DNA of 64,000 nt from Condylostoma magnum (GCA_920105805.1 CAKKTI010000039.1:21647-85646), one strand, 5' to 3'. Numbered from the stretch's first letter, positions 11,444-24,855 are shown. The notes: generated from the letters alone by a model not told the origin. Numbers and translations: made by a program.

Positions 11444-12268
11444 ATGGAATTTAATGCATATGTCTTTGATATAGACGGAGTACTACAAGAAGAAAACAAA
11501 ATGATACCCTTTGCAAAATAAGCTATACAAAATTTACTAGAGAAAGGTAAGAAAATTTATCTCTTTACAAACAACGGTACTAAATCTAGACAAATGATAT
11601 TCTAAAAGTTTCTACAAGAATAAATTGAAATTCCTCTAGAGAACATAATAGTGGTAACATACGGAGCAGCTTTATATATTTCTTAAAACTACACGAGTGA
11701 TTCCTTAATATACGCTCTAGGATCATAAGGTCTTTTCGATGAGTTATCATTAAGTAATATAAATTATATAAACTATTAACAAACTAGAATACCCGAGTTC
11801 AACACAGTACAGGATCTTGATTTAGTTTAAACATAGGGGGAGAAGGCGATAGTTATAGGATTCACTTAAAACTGAAATTTTATAGATCTTGCTTATATTA
11901 CTAAACTTTTACACCAAGGCGCTGATCTAATCGCTACTAATAAAGATAAGTGCAATAGAGTTGAAGGAGTATTAGTACCTGGTGCTGGATCAATGATAAA
12001 AATGATAGAAGCCAGTAGTGGGAAAGTAGCTGTTGATTTAGGAAAACCTAATAGTATATTATTAGATTCTGTAATTGAAAGAGATCAATTATAAAGGGAA
12101 TCAGTACTGATGATAGGGGACAAAATGGAAACTGATATCATGGCGGGGAAAAATGCAAATATATACACAGCTTGTGTACTTACAGGAGTTGAAACAAGAG
12201 AAACAATTGCAAATTATGAGTATCAACCGGATTTTATATGGGAAAATTTAGAGATTTTGACTCAGTAG
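11444..12268 (+). CDS. HAD-superfamily phosphatase, NagD/phosphoglycolate phosphatase class
   Basis: 274 residues ending TAG TAA. Motif I (VFDIDGVLQEE) supplies the two catalytic Asp residues. Motif II is LFTNNGTKS, and motif IV (MIGDKMETDIMAGKNANI) binds Mg2+. The spacing between motifs II and IV fits the C2-capped HAD-IIA class (PGP, PDXP, 4-nitrophenylphosphatase), whose members dephosphorylate small metabolites such as 2-phosphoglycolate or pyridoxal phosphate. One in-frame TGA encodes Trp in FTQNWNF. The LC8 gene begins 31 nt downstream on the same strand. Exact substrate cannot be told from sequence. Confidence 0.85.
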
Positions 12269-12299
12269 TAAATTAGAATTGCTTTTTTGAAAGTATAAA

Positions 12300-12569
12300 A
12301 TGGCTGATAGGAAGGTTATTATAAAGGGACTTGATATGAGGGAGGATGTACTGTAGGATGCTGTTGAGACATTAGTTAGAGCTACTATGAATAATACAGT
12401 AGAGAAAAAAATTGCTGCATAACTGAAGAAGGAATTCGATAAACGATATGGACCAACTTGGCATTGTATTGTTGGGAAACATTTTGGAAGTTTTGTAACT
12501 CATGAAAGTAGGAATTATGTGTATTACAGCATTAATGATAAAGATGTTCTTTTATTCAAATCAGGTTAG
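12300..12569 (+). CDS. DYNLL: Dynein light chain LC8
   Basis: 89 residues, the exact LC8 length. Conserved blocks are visible: [20 protein letters not shown], then [14 protein letters not shown], and the C-terminal LLFKSG. LC8 dimerises and holds partners in dyneins, radial spokes and other complexes. All known LC8 proteins end at or near SG, so the TAG TAA that follows (12567-12572) must terminate translation. That makes this gene a clean internal control showing that TAG works as a stop here while encoding Gln elsewhere, including within this gene (VLQDAVE is tag). Confidence 0.95.
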
Positions 12570-12649
12570 TAATCTAAAATTTGTTTTGAGTATATGTTAT
12601 TGCATTTGGTACATTTTTGTATAGTTTAACTCATAAAAATTTAACTAAT

Positions 12650-12952
12650 CTATTTGGAATTCTCTAACAGTTTGACTATTGCTTGAGAATTATTATTGGT
12701 TGCTATATCCACAGGCTTCAGGCCCTAAAGGTTTTCTTAGTTTATATTTGCTCTATTAGTAATTAATCAATTTATAACTGGTATATTTTACTTATGAACC
12801 GCATAGTGCAATAAAGTATCATTATGGTCATTTAAGGAGCTATTAACATCAAATTGCTATTTTTTAAGATAGTCTATGAGCTATTCTGTCTAGTTGGCTT
12901 AAAGAAAATAGATTATTGAATCCTTAGGTTTGCTTACCTTTCCGCACCCCAT
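12650..12952 (-). CDS. Small ankyrin-repeat protein with MGC N-terminus
   Basis: 100 residues ending TAG 12650-12652, or TAA at 12641. It begins MGCGKVSKPK, a probable myristoylation/palmitoylation signal. Two ankyrin repeats follow: NDTLLHYAVHKQNIPVINWL, with the Trp encoded by TGA, and LQGLKPVDIATNNNSQAIVK. A membrane-tethered ankyrin adaptor is the simplest reading. It is short but has an intact start and a repeat phase that fits the family. Confidence 0.75.
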
Positions 12953-13076
12953 GTTAAATTATGTTTATCAAAGTAAATACTTATTATTTGTTTTATATAC
13001 AGAAATTAATACAAGCTTACTAAAGCTAATATGTTGCAAACCAATATAAATCAACTAACTCCAGCTTACAATAAAA

Positions 13077-14108
13077 ATGCGCCCTAAAAGTAGCAGCTAA
13101 ATAAATTTTAATAGCCATAAATAATCCATTGAGACTCAAGTAAATTTTATATCCTTCTAAGTGTAAAATAAGAAAAGAGTGAACTTATAAAGAAAATACT
13201 CCATTAATCAACTAATAAACTCCCCTCGATTTACTCTAAAAGTTGACTCTATTCACAGTCCAAATCTCAGTGTAAAAAGTACAAACAATAGAATAGAGAA
13301 AAAGTTTAAATAAATATCAGACAGATAAACTAAAAAAGCAATACGACTAATAAGACAAAGAGAAAAGAAAATTGTGATTGAAGATAAAAAGGATGATTTT
13401 TTATGATACAGATACAATATTCCACTATCAACATATAGACACCCTTAAATCGGCTAGATTAATATCCCTCGTAAGTAATTTAATTATATACCTTATGAAA
13501 GAGAATTAGATACAAGATCTCAAATAAACCCTAAGGGCATTCAAGTAACTGAAAACCCTTACTAAAGACCTCTGAAAGTTCCTGGTTTAAAAATACCCTA
13601 ATAATTACATATCCAAGAAGTTAGAAGAAAAGCTTTCACTGCTTTAAGACATTTAATATAACTAAGTTCACTTGAAATATACACACCATACATGAAACTA
13701 TCCAGAAAGCCTTATGAGTTTAAAGAAGTTATATCATTCCAAAAGAACTGCAAAGCTGGTGATATGAAGTTAATAAAGGCGTAAATTTTAACCAATGCTC
13801 GCCTTGTTCACACATTTAATACTAATTATGAAACTGCAGCTCACTGAGCTGCAAAAAGAAATAATTTATAGTTAATATAATTACTATATAACCACGGAGC
13901 CTTTCTAGATGCAAGAGATTTAGGCGGAAGAACTCCATTATACTAAGCAGTCAGGTTTAATAGATAAGAAACGGTAGAAGCACTTTTAAAATTAAATGCT
14001 GATCCTTTTGTTAAAACTTATTCGGGGAAAAGTATTAAAACAGAAAATGCTACTATAAAGTATTTGGTTCAGCACTACAAATTTCTACGAATTAAACTTT
14101 TTTGTTAG
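13077..14108 (+). CDS. Ankyrin-repeat protein
   Basis: 343 residues ending TAG 14106-14108. The N-terminal half is basic, Gln-rich and without clear domains. The C-terminal half has ankyrin repeats: NYETAAHWAAKRNNLQLIQL, then ARDLGGRTPLYQAVRFNRQE, then a degenerate one. The Trp of the first repeat is TGA, at the place where many ankyrins have Trp or Tyr. A motif before the repeats (MKLSRKPYEFKEVISF) has a look-alike in the unresolved region near 48.2 kb and seems lineage-specific. Function unknown. Confidence 0.8.
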
Positions 14109-14209
14109 GGTAAATGTTATAATGAAATTTGTTATTTGTATGGTACTACAAAGATAATAAAGCTGTTATTTTTAATCACCAATAGGAATTATATTTTAGT
14201 AATTAAAAA

Positions 14210-15601
14210 ATGAATGTTCAATTAGAGATAGATGGGAAATTAATTGATATTTAAATAACAGCATAAGATAGCCCAAGACAAATAGTTGATTAATTTGATA
14301 ATATAGAGTTAAAACAAAGGAACAAATTAATGTTTTAACTAGAAAAACTGATTCTTAGTCTAGATGAAAGTCAAATTTCAGTTAAAAGTACAAAATTTTA
14401 TGGAAAAGAATATAGAAAAAGATTTATACCAAATATTGATAGAGTATCTGAAAGCATAGCAAGAAGTAGAAGTAATATAAGTGTTTTTGAAAGGCTTTAT
14501 GAGGTAAAGAAAATTGATAAATAGGAGTTAGAAACAAAAAGCACTACTCCATCTAGATCGCCTTCAAGGGTGGGAAAAAGATTGTATAGAGATGCTGAGC
14601 TGTAGAAAGAAAAGCTATAAGATTTACAATACGAAAAATAATAAAAGGAGGAAAAATATTTTGAATCTTTAAGTTTTAAGCCAAAGTTAAACAAAACTAA
14701 TATTTATTATAGAGACATTAATGAATTTGTAAGTTGCTAGGAATTAAGATAATAAACTAAATAAGAGAGATTAGAAGAACTGAGATAACGGTAATAAGAT
14801 TAACTAGCAAAGAAATGTACATTTAAGCCAAAAATTAACGACTATAATCACTCTAATCCTTAGTAAGATAGATTTGAAATGCTGTATAAAGGATACCAAA
14901 AGAAGACAGAGGAAGAGACACCTCAGATACAGGTCAACAGAAAATAATACATAAAAAAGTTTAACAGTTTTATAAACAGAAATGATTAGCTATAAGCTAG
15001 GAGACAAGCATCAGTAGAAAGGTAAAAGAATGAGAATTAGAATAAAATAGATTAAGATACAGGATAAGAATTTTATAAACCTAAAATTGGAAGAAGTCCT
15101 AAAGTCAGCAAAAGAGGAGAAAATTAAAATGTATGGGATTATTTACATAAACAAAAACCTGATAATTAAGAAGTATAAGTTGTTGTATAAAGGGAAAAGT
15201 TTACTAATAAAAATACAAATGATGCATTTGAGAAATATCTTAATAAGCGATAAAAGTAATTTTTCGATAAATTATAGGTAAATGGGATTATTAATTGATA
15301 GTAAATCTAATTCAACAATATTCCTAAAAACGTTATAAAAGTGATTTAACCTCTTTTAGACGAAATAATTAACATAGAAGCCGTTTGAAATTTTTAATTA
15401 TTTTGTTAAGCTTTTAAGAACTTTTGTAACATGTTAGATTATAGTGATAAATAATTGTTATATTATGGTAATCTTGATGTTGATGATACAGATGATAAAT
15501 AGAGAAGAGATTAGCAAAATGGGTTTTAGATATAAATAACAAAATAACCCATAAGAGAAAATTAACAACAATATTTAGTACATAATATAAGTAATTCTTG
15601 A
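14210..15601 (+). CDS. Coiled-coil protein of the cilium/basal-body type
   Basis: 463 residues, ending at TGA 15599-15601. It is very rich in Lys, Glu and Gln. Short repeats of the pattern 'F-x-P-K-(I/L)' recur: LSFKPKLNKTN, CTFKPKINDYN and FYKPKIGRSPK. Charged helices lie between them. This layout is common in ciliate and algal axonemal or basal-body proteins. The N-terminal ~40 residues (MNVQLEIDGKLIDIQIT) look like a small beta domain. In-frame TGA codons before the end are read as Trp (INWQQIQF, EAVWNF). The stop is less certain than in shorter genes, but no later in-frame stop avoids the next gene. Confidence 0.65.
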
Positions 15602-15724
15602 ATAATCAAAGTAATATCTTCTCATTTTACAATTATGAATAGAAGTAAGGAGTTTAATACTGTTATTAATTACTTTTCTTAACTTCATATTATCAATATT
15701 TATTTCGAAATTTATAGTTAAATG

Positions 15725-17452
15725 CTAAAAATACTCGAATCTTCTAAATCGGAGAATCTTGTTCTTATAAACTTTGCCCAGCCCTCTTAAGATACTTCTT
15801 ATTGTTTTGCCATGGCCCTTGAAAACTTTCCACTGTTTTTTAACAAGACCTGAAGGAAATTATGGCTTTGAGTCTAAAAAGTTTAAAGCTTTTTGTATAT
15901 TATTCAGTGCAGAAGCTTGAGTTCTTTCTAGCTTATTCACTCCTTTAAATTAAACATTTTCTAGTGAGGATATTATTTCACATAGCAGCACTCCAGATGT
16001 GAACTCAGGAATAGTATCATTAAGAATATTAAGACCCACAGGAAGACTTATCCCTAGGCAATCAAGCCATTTGAATTGGTCTATCATAGTTGTTAGAGTT
16101 GGACTTGGTTGTAAAGTGTTTAGCTTCTCAAATGGCGAAAATGATTAAGCCTTTGGAAAAATAGTCAATTAATTTCTGTTTTAGGTAAAAATAGATATCT
16201 GGCTTTAACTTATCTAATTATTGCGGCTGCTAAATGTATGTTTTGATCTATTTTCATGCTATTCCTTAAAATATAATAATAACTCTAATACAGGTTTTTC
16301 TTCATGCTTTAGGATTTTCTCCTCTTATCCAATTCCACTGGGAAACTAATGAAAGTTTTTTAAGAAGTTGAGACATAGCCTTAAATTTTCAAGCTTTTAC
16401 TAGTTATTTTAGGGATTATCACAAACTCCAGTTAAATTAAACTTATAAACCTTTTTTATAAGCTCCCTTATAAGTATTCCTGTTGATACCTACTCCAATA
16501 CACAAGCAATATCCTATTATTCGCATTTTAATAATGAATTTAATCATTAAATAACTTCCATTCATTCCGTCGTTTTATCGTTATTTCGATAATGACTAGT
16601 GAAATTAGCGTTCATTTCTGCTTTATTACAAATCTAACTTATTTTAATTAGAAATTAAAAGATTGCCTAGGCTTTATGATGCTTAAAAGCTCAAATTATT
16701 TTTCTCGAGTTTAGTTGTATTCCTGCCTTTTGCATTGCCAGCACTCCAGCTCTGATATTCTAGTCTATTTGATAATCTCAAGCAATATACTCATCATAAG
16801 ATACAGATTAATCAAAGACTTAAGCTATTTTGCATAAAAGTACTCCATTTAGCAAATGATTATGCTTTCTGTCTTATGAAAAGGTTTTAACACTAGAATC
16901 AAGCCCTAAAGTTTTCAGTCAATCTATAGCGCTTTGATACTTTTACAGCCAAAATTAAAGATCTGTCATTTTGCTTTCTGTAATACTTTTATCAAAACTT
17001 ATTGATTTTTAAAGTTGATTTCTTTACTAGGTTTTATTGCCGTATATTTTCCAAATTTCCCATAAGACGTTGTAAATTACTTTAATTTCACCTCGGAGTA
17101 GACCCTCTATATTTCAAACATGCTTACTATTAGTACTTTTGAAGTCTCTGATATAATTCAAAGCTTTTTGTATATTTACTCTTTTTGTCTGTATAGATTA
17201 TGGATTGGAATGAAAGCCTTTTATTACTTATTTTCCAGCAGCTTTATTTAGTATTTAACAAAGCAGTGTTCCTTCTTAAACTCCTTATTCAATAAAATCT
17301 TTATCTATTTAAATATCTAAATTTTTGAGTCAAAAAAGAGTCTTATTCAGTTATTTCGGTGGAATTTTAACGGTTTAGCTAAAAATTATCATATTTTACT
17401 AATTATTCTCTACTTAATCTTTGCTTTGTTGAAATAACTATTATTTTGGCAT
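15725..17452 (-). CDS. Protein with repeated calponin-homology-like domains
   Basis: 575 residues ending TAG 15725-15727. Three or four segments follow the CH-domain pattern 'W-L ... G-x-L-L-C-x-I ... I-x-x-A-L': TLFWLKNLDIQIDKDFIEQG with GTLLCQILNK; AIDWLKTLGLD with LLNGVLLCKIAQVF; FKWLDCLGISLPVG with FTSGVLLCEIISSLE and ALNNIQKALNFL. CH domains bind actin or microtubules, or act in cytoskeletal assembly. Several Trp codons at the conserved 'W-L' positions are TGA. Large CH-repeat proteins of this sort occur in ciliates; the exact class (fimbrin-like or cilium-associated) is unclear. Confidence 0.75.
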
Positions 17453-17684
17453 TATTATATATGTAAATATTTACCTCTTAAGAAAGTTATAATTGCTACC
17501 TAACCAAAATTTACTTACATTAATAGAAGCTAATTTTTAGACTAACACATCTCATATTTAGCAGCCCGTGTCTTAAAAACTTATTATGTAAAAATGCTAT
17601 CCTTACTCTATTAAGAGGTTGCTCAATTTTTACCAAAAAACATAAAAGTAGGTATCCAAAAGTATTTATATTGAGTATATATCA

Positions 17685-18683
17685 TTATTTTAATAAGTTT
17701 ATCGAATAAGATTAATAGGAAGATTGCTTAATTCTTCTTTTAATTCATTTGAATGGCTCTTTTTATCTTAAAGTTCCATTTTATAAGCATAAGTTTAAGC
17801 TAAATTAAAATTTCTAATCTCTCTCTATCTCTACGTCTTATTAGTTTTCAACGCCACCCTGCTGTTGAATTTGTTACTGTTTTTATAAAATAAGCAAATC
17901 TAAAATTTTCTTGTGATTATTTATGGTATAAAGCTCCATTTGCCCCTTATTCATTAGACTTTTGATCTTGTTTTTGACACTAGACTCTGTTCTATTGTTA
18001 AGTCTTAGGGCAATAATAGACCATTTATTCCCAACTTTTCTATGCTACTTCAGCAGAATGAGCTCTTCTTCTAGAGTCCAAGGACTTTTATTAATCTCAG
18101 GGTTAAGATGATTATTTCAGCGCTCTTTGCATTGCTTTCCACTCCTGATTTTTAAGTTATCATAGTACTCCTTATTTATCTCATTAGCAATATGTCCTCA
18201 TTTCTTTAGCTATCGTTATATAAGAGAAATCAAAATTTGATCCTCCTCATCAGACCAGGCACCTGGTCTAAGTGTTCCAGATTTCACAATTTCCTAGACT
18301 TTATGCATGCATTATTAGGGGCTTTAGTCTAACTTTTCCGAAATTTCTTGAAAATTATCCTCAGTGAGGCTTTTCAGCTGGATGTTGTATGTTTTACAGT
18401 ACTGTTAGGTAACTTCAAAAAGTTTTTTGATTTCATTTCTTTTCCAGGTCCTATTGTACTTTCTTCTCCTCTTCCTTCTGATTGGGTTAGGTTTTCGCTT
18501 TTCTGGTGATGGGGCTTTTGCTTTTTACTCCTCTTGTTGTGCTGTTTAGGCAGAAGGAGCTTATAATTGAGGCATCGGCTGAGGAGGAGGGAAATTGTAT
18601 CAGGGCATTTACCCCCATGGGAAAGGAATTAATGGGAATTGAGCAGCGTAAGATGGGATATTAATTGATGGAAGCTATGACAT
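17685..18683 (-). CDS. Myb/SANT DNA-binding protein (R2R3-like)
   Basis: 332 residues in this reading. The N-terminus is Pro/Gln-rich, then comes a basic patch (RRKRRRKYNR). A first Myb-like repeat is followed by two good repeats: RPGAWSDEEDQILISLIQR with RSGKQCKERWNNHLNPEI, and KSPWTLEEELILLKQHRKVG with NKWSIIALRLNNRTESSVKN. Trp residues at 'KKWGHIAN' and 'CKERWNNHL' are TGA, at universally conserved Myb positions. A nuclear transcription regulator is likely. The end is uncertain: TAA TGA at 17682-17687 is chosen because the paralogue at 37.8-38.6 kb keeps a similar C-terminal 'FSL' motif, but TAG 17814 would give 289 residues. Confidence 0.8.
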
Positions 18684-18878
18684 TTTAATTGATTACTATC
18701 CATAATTATGTTTTTTTCTAAGCTTATTTTAAGTTTAAAGCAAGATTATCGAAATATAATGATTTTAAATAATGTAAAAAGAGGAGATAAATACCCTATA
18801 GGCACTTAGAATATTTATATAGACCTTCGCTGGTTTATGATAATTGCTAATTTTATATGATATTAATTAAACCTTAAT

Positions 18879-20678
18879 TTAGTCCTCTAATTTTTTAATC
18901 TCAGCTTCTAAATGTAAAATTTTATACATGAGGAAAATAACACCTTGCTTATCAGTCTAAATCTTGCTGTATACGAACTAATCAATTGCCTCGTCTTCAT
19001 TTTCTACTAATCCCATGCACTGAATAAAAATTACCGCTTGACTAAAGAATTCGTAAAATTCAGAGTATAAACTCTCTCCTATCTGGCTAATTATTTCTTA
19101 TCGATTTGAGCTTATTAAGTCTTGATAAGTTGAAATTTGCTTCTAAGTTTTGTTATTTTCATATCCCTATGGGCTATATGACTCCTCATCACTATCATAT
19201 GCTACGTCTTCACTTCCACTTGATGGTGGATTTGCTGAGGCTGTTCTACGATGCTAAACTGCAACTGGCTTAAATAATTAAGTTTGATCATTGGTATACG
19301 CTACAGGAATTAGCGCACTTTGAGGGGTTAAATCCTGGTTTTATGCTGATTTTGGACTTGAGATCTGGTCTTATGGTATTACAATTGGAACCTGATCATC
19401 ATTAAACTCTATAGAATTTGCCTTTTTTTGTGCTATTGTAGGGACTGGTGAGTTTTCAAGCTACTGCTGGCTATTATTACGCTAGATTTTGTTATTTTAT
19501 TAAGGATAAATGTTTTGCTTTTTAACAACTGTGTATAAATTACTTTATCGAAGAGGTACTGGACGGCCTCTGGGCGCATTTACTACTGGTCTTCTAAACT
19601 GAGCTGGTAAATCTCTTCCTCCTTACTTTTAAGGCTACTTTTATCGCTAAGGTTGTTTCTAAGGCCTTGATACTGGCTATACCTTTTTCTACTCTTCTTA
19701 TTATTTCTATACATTAATAGCAGGTTAGCTAGGCTTTGATTACTCTTACTTTTATTCTTTCTATTATTTTACAACTTTTTATTACGGCTGGATAATATTC
19801 TACTCCTAAGGCTATTAATAAATAGTGCAGCTCTCTGGTACTAAAATATTACACTGAATTACTTTCCCCCTTACTTCCGATCTTTACAATATTTCAGATA
19901 CAGTAGGCCTTCTTCTATAATCCTTACACAAACAAGCATTAACTAACTGTCTTAACTCCTCTGAATATTACTAGCTAATGGGCGCATAGTTTCCTCTAAG
20001 TATTTTCAGTATAAGTGCACCTTAATTTGTAGCTTCAAAGGGAGGCCGTAAAGTGCATAACTCATACAATACGCATCCTAAGGCCCAAATATCACTTTTA
20101 ACATTATAAGGCCTCTCTTCACACAGTTCAGGGCTCAAGTAATATGGAGTTCCTACCATAGTATGAGCAAAAGCAGCAGAATTGTTTAACACCTTTGCAA
20201 CTCCTAAATCTCCAATTCTAATATCATCATCATTCGACAAAAATACATTCATTGATTTGATATCTCTGTGTAAAATGTTTAAAGAATGCAGGTATTCAAC
20301 TCCAATACACATTTTAATAAAGAACAGCCAAATTTTGTTCTCTGAAAGCAGTCTTCCCATTTGATTATGCAGCATTGTTGATAGATCTCCTTTAGGGCAG
20401 TACTCCATTACTATATGCAGTGTTTAATTCTCTATAAAGGAGTCGTAATATTTGACTATATAAGGGTTTTAAAGAGAGGCTAAGATTTCTACTTCATTGA
20501 TAGCTTCTTGCTGGCCTCTACGGTCCATTCTAGCTATTACAATCATCTTCATTACATATACTCTATTATCCTCTGATTATAATTTACTTTTTCTTTTAAC
20601 TTTGTAAACTGAGCCAAAGCTACCCTAACCTAATTTCCCTAAAAAGTCAAAATCCTTTGTTGAAGACTTTAATGCCAT
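18879..20678 (-). CDS. NIMA-related (NEK) protein kinase
   Basis: 599 residues. The kinase domain spans about residues 9-270: Gly loop LGQGSFGSVYKV, catalytic Lys in VYVMKMIV, HRDIKSMNVFL, the DLG form of the DFG motif (GDLGVAKVL) and GTPYYLSPELCEERPYNVKS, a NEK signature. A Gln/Pro-rich low-complexity linker of ~250 residues follows and then a C-terminal helical region with a terminal coiled coil (YKILHLEAEIKKLED). NEKs control cilia length, basal bodies and mitosis, and are highly expanded in ciliates. The linker uses TAA/TAG heavily for Gln. The stop is TAA 18879-18881, with TAA 18867 as alternative. Confidence 0.93.
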
Positions 20679-20787
20679 TTTTGCTGATTTCGGAATACTA
20701 TAAAGGCATAAATTAAAGTTATTGGTATTTATAAGGAATGAGTAGTCTATTTAGTAATATAAACGCTGTAAATTTGGTATAAAGTAA

Positions 20788-23700
20788 CTAATAGTTTAAC
20801 TAATCTAAGGTTTTATTTTTGATTAGAGCCTTCAGATCTTTTGCCTCAGTTGCCCCTGTAGCTTGTATAAGTCTTAATAATTCAGAATCTGGATTCTTTA
20901 TTAGCTCTTTTGGCTTTCCATACTCACAAACTTGTCCTTATTGCATTGTACAGATAAAATCGGACTCTATAATAGTTCTTAACCTATGTGCAATAGCAAT
21001 TACTGTATAGCCTTTGTAAAGCTTAGTTATTTTTTTTTGAATAAGCTTATCAGTCGAAATATCAACACTAGCAGTGGCTTCATCTAATAAAAGAATTTTT
21101 GATTATCTTAGCATGGCTCTTCCTAAGCATAAAAGTTGTTTTTACCCAGTGGATAAGTCCGGCATTTCATCTAGTGATTTATTCCCCAAATTAATGTCCT
21201 CTAGCACCTTTTTCAAGTACTCATCTGAATGCTATCCAGTTGGATCTAAGTTTTTCCTTAAATTAACGTTAAAAATGGTAGGTGACTGTGGAATAATTGA
21301 AATACTTTATCTCAGTTCCTATAAGCTTACCTTTGCTATATCCACTCCATCAATTAAGATCTACCCTCCACTTAATTCATACATTCTCATCAAGGCGAGC
21401 ATAATGGAAGACTTTCCAGCTCCAGTTCTCCCAATAATAGCAATTCTTTTACCCCCAGGACATGTAAAGCTTAGATTCTACAAGACATTATCGTACCTTT
21501 TTCTATACTTCATGCAAACATTGCGAAATTCAATCTCTCCTTTACTAATTTACAGTTTTTCAGGGTTTTAATTTTTATCGTCTTTAGATAAATCAGCTAA
21601 TTCTTGTAAACGAGGCATGCTTGACATCATAGTTCCAGATTAAACGAAGAAGATTCCCCACATGCCTATTTCTACAACAACTCCAATAGACAAACTTAGT
21701 ATAAGTCCTAGATTTGAGTCATCTATTTCATCTTTTAAAGGTATCAGCATAAAAGTAAGGATAATCACAGTGATTTAAGTTCCATTGGTCAAAGCCCATT
21801 GGAGCCAGGCGATCATTGCTACATGATGTAAACCTGCTTTAATAGCAAAATCTGAGCTTAAAGTCATTTGTTCCTTTAAAAACTATTCCATGCCCATTGC
21901 TCTTATAGTAACAATACCTGATATGGAGTTATTCATCGTTTACAATATTGGCCCTCTTGACTCTAAGTCAATCTTCCATAATTGACGTATTACAAATTTT
22001 GAGTATTTTATAGCCAGATAAACAATAATAATTTCAATAATTATAGGAAATACAGCATACCAGCTAATAATCAGCATTACAATGAAGCTTCCTACAATAT
22101 TTCCTGATATATTTACAAATCCTGCAAGTAATAGTGTTACAAGATCATCCATTATAAAGATATCTCTGGTGAATCTTCCTAGTATTCTTCCCTGTGGAAT
22201 TTTATCGAAATATTTACTTGTAGTAAAAATTAATCCTTCACATGCTTTGTCATGCAACCTTCTCGCAGCGTTTATCAAGCCTGTCATTAGCCAAGAGCTT
22301 CTTATATACCCTAGAATCAGTGCAATTAGTACTATTATTGCGAAAACGTTTATGTAATAATCTTCTTTTTACTCTTCTTCATCTTAGTCTGACCAGTATC
22401 CCATCCACATAAGTACAGCAAAATAGAATGTTTGAGTTATTATATATACAATAATAAATATCAAGAGAACAAAGAAGGAGTAACAACCATATATCAAGTA
22501 TTGATAGTACATTTTATATGGTATTCCAAGTCTCTCTTACTTTTCTGGTTTTATATCTAACTTTAGAGTATTACCTGTTTCCTCCTCTTCTTCTTCTTTT
22601 TCTTATGCTTCCTCATTTAGTTCAATACTAGCTTTATGTTCTTAATTAAACTTTAAGTATTATTTGAAATTACCATCAAAAGTGATCCTTCCTTCCTGTA
22701 TGTCTATTATTTTATCAGCGTATTACAAGTATTAAACATGATGAGTTACTAATATCCTGGTATAATTTTGCAAAAATCCATTGATACAATCAAAAAATAA
22801 CCGTGAACCAACGTCACTGTCTACCATACTAAGAGGATCATCCATTAGAATTATCGATGAGTTTTTATACAAAGCTCTAGCTAATGCAATTCTCGCCTTT
22901 TGTCCTCCACTTAGAGTAATTCCTTTTTCTCCAACTAAAGCTTCATCTCCATTTTGCAACGATTTAAAGTCTTAAGAGAGCTAGCATACTCTAGTTACTT
23001 ACTCAAACCATTCTTTATCATATTCCTAGCCCATAAGAATGTTTTCCCTAATAGTTCCTGAAATTATCCACGGCTCTTAAGTGGCATAGCTAATTTAAGA
23101 AGATATGGTTGTTTCTCCTCTACTTTATATTAGTTCGCCTAGTATTGACAAAAGAAGAGAGGTCTTACCTGAGCCGACTTATCCTATAATCATGACTAAT
23201 TATCCATTTCTCACTCTTAGTGATACATCCTACAGGCTAAATTCGACCTTTTAATCATCTTTTAAGGGAGTTGAAGATAGCTAGTTATCTCTATCAGTTT
23301 ATTAAACTTCCTCTTAAGAATCTAGTTCTTTCCAGCTAAATACACTATCTTTTATTCTTATTGAATATTTTGATTCTTCGATTCTCCTTATGTCTCTTCT
23401 TTCTGATAAAAGAAGAATGGAAGTTAATCGTTTAGAAGCGGCTCTCAAAAGCGCAAAGAAATGAAACACTATGGCGAATATTCTAGTGCCGAGATTGTGC
23501 GCAATGATTAATACAGTAATTGACCCGAACAGCTTATTGGTGTCTAGCTCTTAATCAGTAGCTTTATACAAGCTGAAAATGATTAGCAGGGATATACCAA
23601 GCCCTCCGATATTCAGCATTTTTGCTACTGAGTCTAAAAGCCCTTTCTTAAATCCCTGCTTTGCCTCATTTAGTCTTATAGAGCACACTTCTTCATTAAA

Positions 23701-24540
23701 GTACTTCTCCCAGCCATACAGCTTTATGATTCTAACTCCTTCTATAATATTAGTAATAAGCTGCACTCTTTGGCCAGTATAAACTCCTGCTTTAGCCTTC
23801 ATCGCCATTATCTTATTGTTTAAAAAGTGGATTAAAATCATTTCTACTATAATAAAAGCTAATCCTATAACCCCAGCGTAGCCTGCAAGTATATACAGAA
23901 CTATAGCAGAGGCAACCAGAAAGATAAGAAAACAGGGGAGCAGAATCACAGTAGTCAAAGTCTCGAAAATTTCTACATCTGCTCCAATACTTGTCAAAAG
24001 AGAGCCTTATTATTACCCTAGCATGACATAGTCCATTTTTATCAGATGATGATAAACAAATAAAGCTGTTCCTCCCTTTAGTTACTGAGCACAATACCCA
24101 GCGCCAAATATTCCATATTAGAAAGCAATTGCATAGGTTAAAGCTGTCAGGGAGTACAGCAAAGCATATAAATAGGCCTCGGTTTCATCATCTGAGTCAT
24201 CATTCAAAAACTCTGATACCTTCTGAATAGCAAATGGCGTTATAAGTATAATTCCTAAGCTGGTACTGATGATAAATATAGAGCTAATAAACTGTTTCCG
24301 AAATGCCCGAAGGCAAGCTACCATGTATCTTGGATTTTTTAATCCCTTCTCTATCTCCCATGATTTTTAGAGCCTTTCTATGGTTGATTGGGCTTTGTAA
24401 TCTTCTGGAATATCAAACAAGTTCTCTTTAGTTGGTGCTATTTTGTTATATCTACTCAATAGGGGGAGTACCCAAAATGTCGTTAATACACTCAGTATAT
24501 TTCCTTTGTGGAAGCATAAGTAATTTGTATTTTTTGACAT
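20788..24540 (-). CDS. ABCC-type (MRP) ABC transporter
   Basis: About 1250 residues, TMD1-NBD1-TMD2-NBD2. The first transmembrane domain (about residues 80-370) has multiple hydrophobic spans. NBD1 has GQVGSGKTSLL (Walker A), LSGGQKARIALARALY (signature) and SSIILMDDPLS (Walker B). After an acidic linker the second membrane domain follows, then NBD2: IGRTGAGKSSIML, DLSTGQKQLLCLGRAML with a non-canonical LSTGQ signature, and ILLLDEATASVD. The layout is that of short MRPs without the extra N-terminal domain. It should export organic anions or conjugates. The stop is TAG 20788-20790 or 20800-20802. Many plus-strand ORFs here are only its antisense shadows. Confidence 0.93.
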
Positions 24541-24855
24541 TTTATTAGTTCAACTTAATAAAAGTTGCTTTTCTAATAATGAGGCAAATGCAATGTTAAT
24601 CACGATATAGGCGTAAATTTTCATGTAAATAAGATCGTTAAAGCTTTCCATTCATAATATTTTGGTGAAATTGTACGAATACTAAAGATAGTCATTAATA
24701 CACATAATATTTTGTTAATAAAACAAAGGTAATTGATTAATAACATCTGATTAGCATATATGATAAAATAATTTAATTTATCAACTGTTTTTAATAATTC
24801 AGGCTTAAGCAAAATTATATATTATTAAGTGAGTACTAATTTATTTTAGATAACA
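24541..24855. other. AT-rich spacer upstream of the ABC transporter
   Basis: Between the ABCC start and a small plus-strand reading frame. Very AT-rich, with repeated 'taatattttg' words. No gene, tRNA or clear motif was seen. Confidence 0.4.

Noticed and set aside
21074-21571. 165-residue plus-strand ORF
   Set aside because: It lies fully inside the second nucleotide-binding domain of the minus-strand ABC transporter and is its antisense shadow.
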